From positions 1 through 62,146 of the IMG/VR virus record IMGVR_UViG_3300021519_000009: a DNA stretch of 62,146 nt. One strand, 5' to 3'. Numbering within the stretch: position 1 is the first letter of the stretch; each line of letters starts with the position of its first letter. Both the position numbers and the translations under genes were made by a program. This DNA comes from a virus. Below, piece by piece: positions 56,522 through 62,146 of the stretch. Under the pieces are notes generated by a model that had not been told where the DNA came from, searched no databases, and saw only the letters and a list, made by a program, of their open reading frames with translations.

Positions 56522-56543
56522 AGAGGGGGCTCGCGCCCCCTCT
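56522..56543. terminator. GC hairpin between the SSB-like and GapR-like genes
   Basis: AGAGGGGGC (56522-56530) and GCCCCCTCT (56535-56543) with a TCGC loop. On the minus strand it is followed by TACTTTTA, so it may partly terminate transcription from the SSB-like gene and lower expression of the genes downstream. Confidence 0.6.
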
Positions 56544-56550
56544 CGTTCGC

Positions 56551-57225
56551 TCAACCGAAGTCGTCAACCTCTTCCAAGGCAGGAGCCGGCTTCTTTGCCG
56601 CTGGCGCGCTCACCTGCGTCGAACCCGTCGAGGGAGGCGTACGAGACGCCGCGGGCGCTGCGGCGGCCGCAGGCGCCCCCCGCGGCGACGCCACGAGGTC
56701 TTTCGGTCGATCCACCCAGGCCACGATCGTGAACACGGGCTGGTAGTTCGTCGACTTCGTGCCCTTGCCTGAAGACTCGATCGGGATCGTGTCCTCAAGC
56801 TCGACGACCGGCAGTTTGCCCCTGTTCTTCACGACGCCGGCCGTGTACTGGTCCTGCAAAATATCGATGCCCTTCAGCAGCGACACGGCAGTGCCGGCCA
56901 ATTCACGGCAGTCGCCGCCGACCTCCTTCGACAGCTTCACAATCACCCGCACGCCATGCCGGTGTTCAGGGCTGGGCTGCGCCGGTAGCGGAGTTCCAAA
57001 TGGAACCATCACAAATCCGGGGGCCTGACCGGCCGCAAAATGAATCCAGCCGACCTCCATATTCTCGAAGTCGAACACCGCTTTGAAATTTCGTGTGATG
57101 TCATGCTGGGTCGTTTCGCCGTCCGCACGATCAGCGCGGAACATGCGGCCAGCCCGCGCGTCATACTTGATGATCGGCAGGAAGTCGCCGCCGCCCTTGT
57201 TCCCGTATTCAAATCCCAATGCCAT
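56551..57225 (-). CDS. Single-stranded DNA-binding-like protein
   Basis: 224 aa. N-terminal folded part (FEYGNKGGGDFLPIIKYDAR, FRADRADGE) with a beta-barrel-type pattern, a Pro/Ala/Ser linker from about residue 180, and an acidic tip PALEEVDDFG. The disordered linker plus acidic tail is the architecture of phage SSBs that recruit partners. Position next to the exonuclease supports this; sequence similarity to known SSBs is not obvious to me. ATG 57225 (MALGFEYG) has GGAG eight bases upstream. Confidence 0.65.
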   Translation of the reverse strand: MALGFEYGNKGGGDFLPIIKYDARAGRMFRADRADGETTQHDITRNFKAVFDFENMEVGWIHFAAGQAPGFVMVPFGTPLPAQPSPEHRHGVRVIVKLSKEVGGDCRELAGTAVSLLKGIDILQDQYTAGVVKNRGKLPVVELEDTIPIESSGKGTKSTNYQPVFTIVAWVDRPKDLVASPRGAPAAAAAPAASRTPPSTGSTQVSAPAAKKPAPALEEVDDFG

Positions 57226-57288
57226 TGTCATCACTCCAGATTGCGGTTATCTGGCCAACCGCTCGCCTTCGCCCATGTGGGCAGAACT

Positions 57289-58035
57289 TCAAATTCCCCA
57301 AATCTTGTACGCTTCAGCACGCGCGGCTGGGTCTGACCAATAAAAGGAATCAAAATCGGGCACCATCAATGATGCCAGTTCCATCGGGTCGTCGCTGCGC
57401 GCCAAAAACCTCTGGATCGTCATCCCGATCTTCCCCAACGCTTCAACGTGCTGGTCCGCGTTCTCAAGTCGATATGTCGCAACTTTCTTCGGCGTCACAT
57501 ATGTTACGCGCGGGTCGGCATTCCCTCGCGCGGCACGATACAGCGCCACCTGACGCGCGTGGTTGATCGATATCTTCGACGGCAGCGCGTGCGTCGTCTT
57601 GATGTCCGTCAACACGCCATGATCTTCCCATTCAAGGTCGAAGTACCCGATAAAGGGAACTTCCAGTCCCTCGAACTGATACTCGATCTTCCCCTGCGTG
57701 GCCGATGGCTTGCCGTAGGGCAGCAATTCCTTCAGGCCCTGCTCGACCATGCCAGCCAGACCTGCGCGCTCCTTATCAACACGTGGGTCCGTCGTCAGCG
57801 ACACAAGCTTCTCAAATTTCTCACGCGCAACGTCCTGACATTCCTTCAGGCTCGCGCCCGTCATCAAGCCATGCACAATTCCATCTTCAACGGCAGTCCC
57901 ACGATGCGCGGCCGGGCCAACGCTGAACCGTTTCTTCATCAATCGTTCCAATATAAACAGACCCGGCGCGCCAATGAACTGGTTGCAGGCTGATGGAGAA
58001 AGGTGCTTGATGCCGTGCCGTTCGAAGGGGTTCAT
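57289..58035 (-). CDS. RecB/Cas4-like PD-(D/E)XK exonuclease (248 aa)
   Basis: HLSPSACNQFIGAPGLFILE at the start, GTAVEDGI (motif with the N-terminal acidic/His position), VPFIGYFDLEWEDHGVLTDI then KTTHALPSKISINHARQVAL. D in YFDLE and D-x-K in TDIKTTH are the expected metal and catalytic residues, and QVALYRA is the C-terminal helix motif. A 5'-3' exonuclease for recombination, paired with the SSB-like protein. GTTCTC... AGAAAGAGAACCC upstream of ATG 58035. Confidence 0.8.
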   Translation of the reverse strand: MNPFERHGIKHLSPSACNQFIGAPGLFILERLMKKRFSVGPAAHRGTAVEDGIVHGLMTGASLKECQDVAREKFEKLVSLTTDPRVDKERAGLAGMVEQGLKELLPYGKPSATQGKIEYQFEGLEVPFIGYFDLEWEDHGVLTDIKTTHALPSKISINHARQVALYRAARGNADPRVTYVTPKKVATYRLENADQHVEALGKIGMTIQRFLARSDDPMELASLMVPDFDSFYWSDPAARAEAYKIWGI

Positions 58036-58316
58036 GGGTTCTCTTTCTTATCCAGCCGCGTCGCCCTCCGCTTGGCGCTCCTCTCGGCTCGCTTCTCTGG
58101 GGTTTTCAACGCCCAGTGATTTGCCTTGCGCATTTTTGCGCAGGTAACGCAAATTCGTGTTTTTTTAATGTGATCTCGATCTGCCCATGCAAACCTTACA
58201 TTCTCCCCACTTAACACATGCCCATGTTTGCAAATTTGTTGTTTCGGCTTTCGCAATTTTACGTGCCTTGCAAACTCGTGCGTTATTATGTCAGTGAACT
58301 CTGCGTCATCCATAGC
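58032..58316 (-). CDS. Zinc-finger/HNH-like small protein (94 aa)
   Basis: Cys/His cluster (ICKHGHVLSGENVRFA ... ICVTCAKMRKANHW) typical of small phage HNH or zinc-finger proteins, with a basic Lys/Arg-rich C-terminus (AERSAKRRATRLDKKENP). ATG 58316 is preferred since the predicted transcription start is near 58341; ATGs at 58334 and 58340 are also in frame. First gene of the long minus operon; its stop overlaps the exonuclease by ATGA. Confidence 0.6.
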   Translation of the reverse strand, partial: AMDDAEFTDIITHEFARHVKLRKPKQQICKHGHVLSGENVRFAWADRDHIKKTRICVTCAKMRKANHWALKTPEKRAERSAKRRATRLDKKENP

Positions 58317-58347
58317 TGTCTGCCTATTTTCCATCTCCATATCCCAA

Positions 58348-58376
58348 ACACTACCGCGCGTTAAACATTCTGTCAA
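58348..58376 (-). promoter_or_regulatory. Minus-strand promoter of the replication/accessory operon
   Basis: TTGACA (58376-58371), 17 bp, TAGTGT (58353-58348) on the minus strand. It is back-to-back with the plus-strand promoter at 58401, the two -35 boxes being 24 bp apart, so a single factor bound between them could control both directions. Confidence 0.65.
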
Positions 58377-58400
58377 CCGACATTTTACAGATTGTTGAGA

Positions 58401-58429
58401 TTGACAAAAAATTAAATGGCGCTTACTTT
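58401..58429 (+). promoter_or_regulatory. Plus-strand promoter of the RuvC/primase operon
   Basis: TTGACA (58401-58406), 17 bp AT-rich spacer, TACTTT (58424-58429). Transcription would begin near 58436, leaving a leader of about 20 bases before ATG 58455 with AAGGAAG in it. Confidence 0.7.
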
Positions 58430-58454
58430 TTTTATCTCGAACAAGGAAGCCTCC

Positions 58455-58922
58455 ATGATCATTCTCGGCATCGACCCCGGCCTGTCGGGCGCACTTGCAT
58501 TCTTCAATACCGACGCCGGCCACTTGTCCGTCCTCGACATGCCGACTGTCGAACTCAAACGCAACAGCAAGACCAAGCGCGAAGTCAGTCCAGCGCAACT
58601 CGCAGAGTTCATCCGCATGGGGAATGTCGATCATTGCTTCCTCGAGAAGGTTAACGCCATGCCCGGCCAAGGCGTCAGCAGCGTTTTTGCATTTGGGCGC
58701 TCGACAGGCATGATCGAAGGCGTCCTAGCGGCCTTGAAGATCCGCACCACCATGGTTCAGCCGCAAGCGTGGCAGAAGGCCGTGGGGCAGCGCCCCGGCA
58801 AGGATGGATCCCGCCAGCGCGCGGCAGAACTCTTCCCGGTCTACGTGAACCTGTTCGCATTGAAGAAGCATGATGGCCGCGCTGATGCGGCGCTGATTGC
58901 ATGGTATGGAGCGACACGCTAA
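58455..58922 (+). CDS. RuvC-like Holliday junction resolvase (155 aa)
   Basis: MIILGIDPGLSGALAFFNTD carries the first catalytic Asp, FLEKVNAMPGQG the Glu, and KKHDGRADAALIAWYG the last acidic residues of the RuvC/RNase H fold. It would resolve branched DNA during recombination and before packaging. ATG 58455 with AAGGAAGCCTCC is chosen over the longer frame from 58416, which would run through the promoter. Confidence 0.85.
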   Translation: MIILGIDPGLSGALAFFNTDAGHLSVLDMPTVELKRNSKTKREVSPAQLAEFIRMGNVDHCFLEKVNAMPGQGVSSVFAFGRSTGMIEGVLAALKIRTTMVQPQAWQKAVGQRPGKDGSRQRAAELFPVYVNLFALKKHDGRADAALIAWYGATR

Positions 58923-58927
58923 AAGAA

Positions 58928-58959
58928 AACGCCCCCACGTCGCGACACGCAGGGGCGTT
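58928..58959. terminator. Hairpin AACGCCCC/GGGGCGTT
   Basis: An 8-bp perfect stem (58928-58935 and 58952-58959) right after the RuvC stop, preceded by an A-rich run. It may partially stop transcription or act as an RNA boundary between RuvC and the HNH gene. Confidence 0.55.
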
Positions 58960-58988
58960 GATAGGACCCGAAGCATTGGAGCTGCCCG

Positions 58989-59621
58989 GTGACACACGAT
59001 ATAGCACGCCAGAAGAATGCTGTCACTATCTCTGGTGACAATACACAAAAATCAAAGTCGTCCTTGCTGGAATCGCTGTTCCCGCACCCCGGCCCCCCGC
59101 CAAAACGCCCGTCAATTCCCGAGCATCTCGATCGCCACCATTGCCAACACATCCGCAGTCGTTATGTTCGCCGCTTCTTCAGCAATGGCAGCGAGCGTTT
59201 CGGTATCCAGTGCCTCTCATGTGGATATGCGGACGTGCAATCATGGCTCGGTGCGAAAAGAGCAGCCGAAGTTTATCAATGCTCGCCTGAAGACTGGCAA
59301 GAATATGACGATGAATTTACGGAAAACAAAAATCATGAATTGCATATGTTTTTTTATCAAAAACATTACAGCCAGCAGTCAAAAACAAACGAGTGGTGGG
59401 TCTGGTATGGGAAATATCTGAAAAGCGCAGCGTGGAAGAATCTTCGCGCCTTGATACTCAAGCGTGATAGCGGCAGGTGTGTGATCTGCAAGGCCAAGGC
59501 TGATGAAGTGCATCACCTGACGTATGATCAGGTTGGATATGAGCCGCCAGAAGATCTTATTTCAATCTGCGATCGATGCCATAACACCATTCACCCATCC
59601 AAAAATTCGCGTGGGGAGTGA
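58989..59621 (+). CDS. HNH nuclease-like protein (210 aa)
   Basis: C-terminal HNH: LKRDSGRCVICKAKADEVHH then LTYDQVGYEPPEDLISICDR and CHNTIHPS, with the zinc CxxC pairs and the HH motif intact. An upstream zinc-binding pattern (HHCQHIRSRYVRR ... IQCLSCGY) is also present. It could be a homing-type nuclease or a replication nuclease. GTG 58989 has GGAG seven bases upstream. The stop overlaps the primase-helicase region. AT-richer than its neighbours, suggesting transfer. Confidence 0.75.
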   Translation: MTHDIARQKNAVTISGDNTQKSKSSLLESLFPHPGPPPKRPSIPEHLDRHHCQHIRSRYVRRFFSNGSERFGIQCLSCGYADVQSWLGAKRAAEVYQCSPEDWQEYDDEFTENKNHELHMFFYQKHYSQQSKTNEWWVWYGKYLKSAAWKNLRALILKRDSGRCVICKAKADEVHHLTYDQVGYEPPEDLISICDRCHNTIHPSKNSRGE

Positions 59622-59626
59622 TGTCA

Positions 59627-61924
59627 ATGTCATCGGCTGAACTTCTCACCATCTCAAAGCCAGACCCAGACACCATGCGGGAACATCTCGAGTTCTTGTT
59701 TGGCGGCGCTATCCACGGTTTTCAAGATGGCCTCATCGAACTCGCATGGACAGACCCCAGACCAAACGAGGCTGGGCTTTATCCCCTGCGCCACGCTCAA
59801 CTCTACGGCACTGACAAGACCGACGATCTCGTCGAGAAGGCCTGCAGGCTGAACGCGAACGCCAAGACAAACGTCTACATTGGCGCGGCGCTGCGACACC
59901 CGCACACTGCCCCCTTCGGGCGCACGACAGACGCCGACTTTTTCGCCGCCACGGCCATGTGGGCTGACCTCGACGACCCTGCGTCCAATTCCGAAGCCAA
60001 GAACCGCTTCACCGAGTGCCGGCCGTCTTTTGTGGTCTGCACCGGCCGCACGCCAACGCCGCGGCATCAATTGTGGTGGCGGCTGTCCGAGCCGGTCACT
60101 GACCCCGCCGAGGTCAATGCATCCCTGCGCGGCATCGCCAAGCGCCTGCAGAGCGACCCGACCGTCACGAACCCCGGCCGCATCATGCGTCTGGCGGGAT
60201 CGATCGCGTGGGACGTCAAGGATGGCCGGGTGCCGGAACTGACGTCTGTCGTGACACTCAAGACGCCCGGCGACCATTCCTACCACATCGAGCAGATCAA
60301 TCAGGCATACCCTCCAGACGGCGAGGGGCAGCCGTACAGCGTTGCGCCGCACGAGCATGGCCCAGACGTCGGCATCGTCAGGCAGACAAACAGTCTGGGG
60401 CTCGACATCGGCAAGGTCGTCGATGGCCGGGAAAAGTACATGCGCGACGTTTTGTGCGCCGTGCTGGTCGAGATGATCGCCACCACTCAAAAGGTTCCGA
60501 CCTCCGACGTCCTCTGCGAGGCGGCGTGGCCAATCTACGAGCAGAACACAGACCTCTCACGAGCGGGCCGCAACAGGCCCGAGTTCGCCATGAAGGCCAG
60601 ATCGACCCTAAACAGGTTCTCTCAAGGCAAGATCAAAGGGGCGCGAGACATTCAGGAGGCCACAGAAAGCTACCGCGCCAGGCAGGCGGCAGATGCGGCA
60701 AAGTTCAGGGGCGGGGAGGGCAGGTCGACCTTCTCCCCTTTCGACGCAGCTAATATAGACCTGCGCGTGGACCCCGAGACGGGCGAGGTATTTAACGCCT
60801 CCACCGGCCAGTCTGCGGCGTCTCCAGCAGACCCCCTCCCAGACGTCCCCAACATCACCGCAGAGGCCAAGAAACGCATCAGCCTCATCCCGTGGGGCGA
60901 CCTGGCTGACGAGCCTGTCAGGTGGCTTGTAGACGGCCTGCTGCCAGCCAAGTCCTTCTCTGCCATCTATGGCCGCCCAGGGTCTTACAAGAGCTTCCTG
61001 GCCCTCTACATCGGCGCAATGATTGGATGCGGCCGACCCGTATTCGGCAAAGCGACCGTGGCTGGCGACGTCGTCTATATAGCTGGCGAGGGCGGCGCTG
61101 GCCTCAAGCGCAGGCGTGACGCTCTGATCGAGCAGCACGGCATCACCGAGCCAGTCCGCATGCATTTCCTCAAGGCGCAGCTTAACCTGCGCAGCACAGA
61201 TGCGGACCTGATCGCGCTGCTGCAGGAAATGGCGTCCATGAATATCAAGCCGTGCCTGATCATCATCGACACCCTCGCCCGAGCCTTCGCGGGCGGCAAC
61301 GAGAACGCCCCCGAAGACATGGGCGCATTCATCTCGATCATCGGGGCGATGCAGGAGGCGACAGGCGCGGCCGTCATGGTCGTCCACCACAGCGGCAAGG
61401 ACGAGGCCAAGGGCCTGCGCGGACACTCATCCCTGCTCGGCGCAGTCGACACTGAACTCGAATGTAAGAAGACCTCGTCCGAGGAAAGTCAGGAGCGGAA
61501 AGGAATATTGTCCGTTACCAAGCAGAAGGATGGCGAGGACGGGTACGGGCTGAACTTCGAAATGGCACTCATCAACCTGAGCCAGATCGACCCCACCAAG
61601 ACGTCCCTGGCGGTCGTCCCGGTGGATGGCGACGTCGCCGCAACTGGCAAGCGCCGGCGCGTCACGCCCAACGATATGGCGGCGTTCAAGGCGCTTGAGG
61701 CGGCGATCGGCGAGGCCGGCGAATCAGTCGGCATCCCCCAGGTTCCGAGCGGAAAACGGGTGGTGAAGACGTCTCTGTGGAGAAATTTCTTTTTGTCCCA
61801 ATCTCTGGACGACGAGAAGGGCCAGGAGCAGGCCAGAAAAGCGTTCCGGAGGTCATCCGAGAGGCTTTTGTCCCATGGGACAATTGGGACACATGCTGGT
61901 TATTGTTGGATTTCAGAGGCTTAG
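59627..61924 (+). CDS. Primase-helicase (AEP-like primase plus RepA/DnaB-type ATPase)
   Basis: 765 aa. N-terminal half looks like an archaeo-eukaryotic-type primase: FFAATAMWADLDDPASNSEA with the DLDD metal site, RPSFVVCTGRTPTPRHQLWW, and GRIMRLAGSIAWDVKDGR. The C-terminal half is a RecA-fold helicase: Walker A GRPGSYKSF (about residues 446-454), VAGDVVYIAGEGGAGLKRRR, Walker B CLIIIDTLARAFAGG, and VMVVHHSGKDEAKGLRGHSS. One protein could unwind and prime phage DNA. ATG 59627 fits the GGGGAG at 59612-59617. The 3' end holds GGGACA repeats. Confidence 0.85.
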   Translation: MSSAELLTISKPDPDTMREHLEFLFGGAIHGFQDGLIELAWTDPRPNEAGLYPLRHAQLYGTDKTDDLVEKACRLNANAKTNVYIGAALRHPHTAPFGRTTDADFFAATAMWADLDDPASNSEAKNRFTECRPSFVVCTGRTPTPRHQLWWRLSEPVTDPAEVNASLRGIAKRLQSDPTVTNPGRIMRLAGSIAWDVKDGRVPELTSVVTLKTPGDHSYHIEQINQAYPPDGEGQPYSVAPHEHGPDVGIVRQTNSLGLDIGKVVDGREKYMRDVLCAVLVEMIATTQKVPTSDVLCEAAWPIYEQNTDLSRAGRNRPEFAMKARSTLNRFSQGKIKGARDIQEATESYRARQAADAAKFRGGEGRSTFSPFDAANIDLRVDPETGEVFNASTGQSAASPADPLPDVPNITAEAKKRISLIPWGDLADEPVRWLVDGLLPAKSFSAIYGRPGSYKSFLALYIGAMIGCGRPVFGKATVAGDVVYIAGEGGAGLKRRRDALIEQHGITEPVRMHFLKAQLNLRSTDADLIALLQEMASMNIKPCLIIIDTLARAFAGGNENAPEDMGAFISIIGAMQEATGAAVMVVHHSGKDEAKGLRGHSSLLGAVDTELECKKTSSEESQERKGILSVTKQKDGEDGYGLNFEMALINLSQIDPTKTSLAVVPVDGDVAATGKRRRVTPNDMAAFKALEAAIGEAGESVGIPQVPSGKRVVKTSLWRNFFLSQSLDDEKGQEQARKAFRRSSERLLSHGTIGTHAGYCWISEA

Positions 61925-62079
61925 AAGCAAATGGGACACTCGGGACACATTGGGACAAGTAGGAAAGTGTCCCAAGGACAAAGGCGGCGGCGTTGGGACA
62001 CTTGGCACTTGTCCCAAAGGCCCCCCCCCCGTAAGGGGGGGGCCTGAAGTGTCCCAACCCGATGTGGGCTTGACGTCCC
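61794..62079. repeat. Cluster of GGGACA/TGTCCC repeats (candidate origin or operator)
   Basis: GGGACA starts at 61877, 61886, 61933, 61942, 61952 and 61995; TGTCCC starts at 61794, 61869, 61968, 62010 and 62050; a CGTCCC lies at 62074. A perfect 16-bp palindrome, TTGTCCCATGGGACAA, covers 61868-61883. Neighbouring sites are often 9-10 bp apart. The cluster runs from the 3' end of the primase-helicase gene to the promoter of the gene at 104. This is the pattern of iterons at an origin or of a cooperative operator. Confidence 0.75.
62018..62045. terminator. Second copy of the poly-C/poly-G hairpin
   Basis: Same stem and GTAA loop as at 5-33, here with 10 C. It is preceded by TGTCCC and followed by another TGTCCC, so it lies inside the repeat cluster. 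Confidence 0.6.
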
Positions 62080-62115
62080 AATCTTTTTTGGCGTAGAAAT
62101 CTGGAGCAAACTGAA

Positions 62116-62146
62116 ATGGCAAAATCGAAGAACTTCCAATCCTCAA
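62116..62146 (+). CDS. Partial second copy of the 210-aa protein gene
   Basis: First ten codons (MAKSKNFQSS) of the gene beginning at 104, cut by the end of the window because of the terminal redundancy. Not a separate gene. Confidence 0.9.
   Translation, partial: MAKSKNFQSS

Larger units (their letters stand above)
62014..62146. repeat. Right copy of terminal redundancy
   Basis: Matches 1-134 with 10 instead of 11 C in the poly-C run; includes the hairpin at 62018-62045, the promoter-like boxes and the first 31 bases of the gene that starts at 104. Confidence 0.9.

Noticed and set aside
60608-61426. 272-codon minus-strand frame over the primase-helicase
   Set aside because: Antisense to the Walker A and B region of a well-supported gene.
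1-62146. tRNA or rRNA genes
   Set aside because: I saw no cloverleaf with a GTTCGA-type T-arm and conserved A/B boxes; intergenic gaps are too short for most. A tRNAscan run would be decisive.

Overview
The window is an essentially complete genome of a tailed phage of about 62 kb. The first 134 bases recur at the right end (62014-62146) with one C missing from a poly-C run, so the sequence closes into a circle, or has short terminal redundancy, of about 62,013 bp. Base composition is GC-rich with AT-rich islands. The host is probably an alphaproteobacterium, because the phage carries relatives of two proteins typical of that class: GcrA (43215-43778, minus) and GapR/DUF2312 (56189-56497, minus). 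No tail sheath, tail tube or baseplate genes were seen. The portal is very long (815 aa), and P22 gp4-like adaptors, a gp10-like hub and large ejection-type proteins are present, so a short-tailed (podovirus) particle is the best reading. I see no tyrosine integrase, tRNA or CRISPR array.

Layout. (1) 1-2482 plus: small genes of unknown role, an XRE-type regulator and an array of operator-like repeats. (2) 2483-43048 plus: the late region, holding terminase, portal, a 2546-aa polyvalent protein (ADP-ribosyltransferase-like plus SleB-like domains), a co-chaperonin, scaffold, capsid, an HNH/endonuclease VII gene inserted behind the capsid gene, virion proteins, the lysis cassette (GH108 endolysin, 3-TM holin), an S74 self-cleaving fibre, adaptors, hub and two ejection-type proteins, one with a lytic transglycosylase-like domain. 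One small minus-strand gene (16314-16526) interrupts it. (3) 43045-45791: a GcrA-like regulator and an acidic protein (minus), divergent from a serine recombinase and three small genes (plus). (4) 45792-58316 minus: a long, tightly overlapped early/accessory block with an exported lytic transglycosylase, a DnaA domain IV-like protein, two C5 DNA methyltransferases, a DGQ-motif protein, about 20 small genes, an alpha-CTD/Lar-like fusion, GapR, an SSB-like protein and a RecB-like exonuclease. (5) 58455-61924 plus: RuvC-like resolvase, HNH protein and primase-helicase.

Working together: back-to-back promoters at 58348-58429 split the replication/recombination genes. Primase-helicase, SSB, exonuclease and RuvC form a recombination-dependent replication set. 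The end of the primase-helicase gene and the next 150 bp hold about eleven GGGACA/TGTCCC motifs, the best candidate for an origin or master operator. GcrA, GapR, a DnaA-like DNA-binding domain, an RNA polymerase alpha-CTD-like domain and two methyltransferases together suggest the phage retunes host cell-cycle, nucleoid and transcription control. That combination, the polyvalent protein and a 1.1-kb second reading frame inside one methyltransferase gene are the most interesting parts of the window.

All functional calls come from reading translated sequences and recalling protein families; no search was run.
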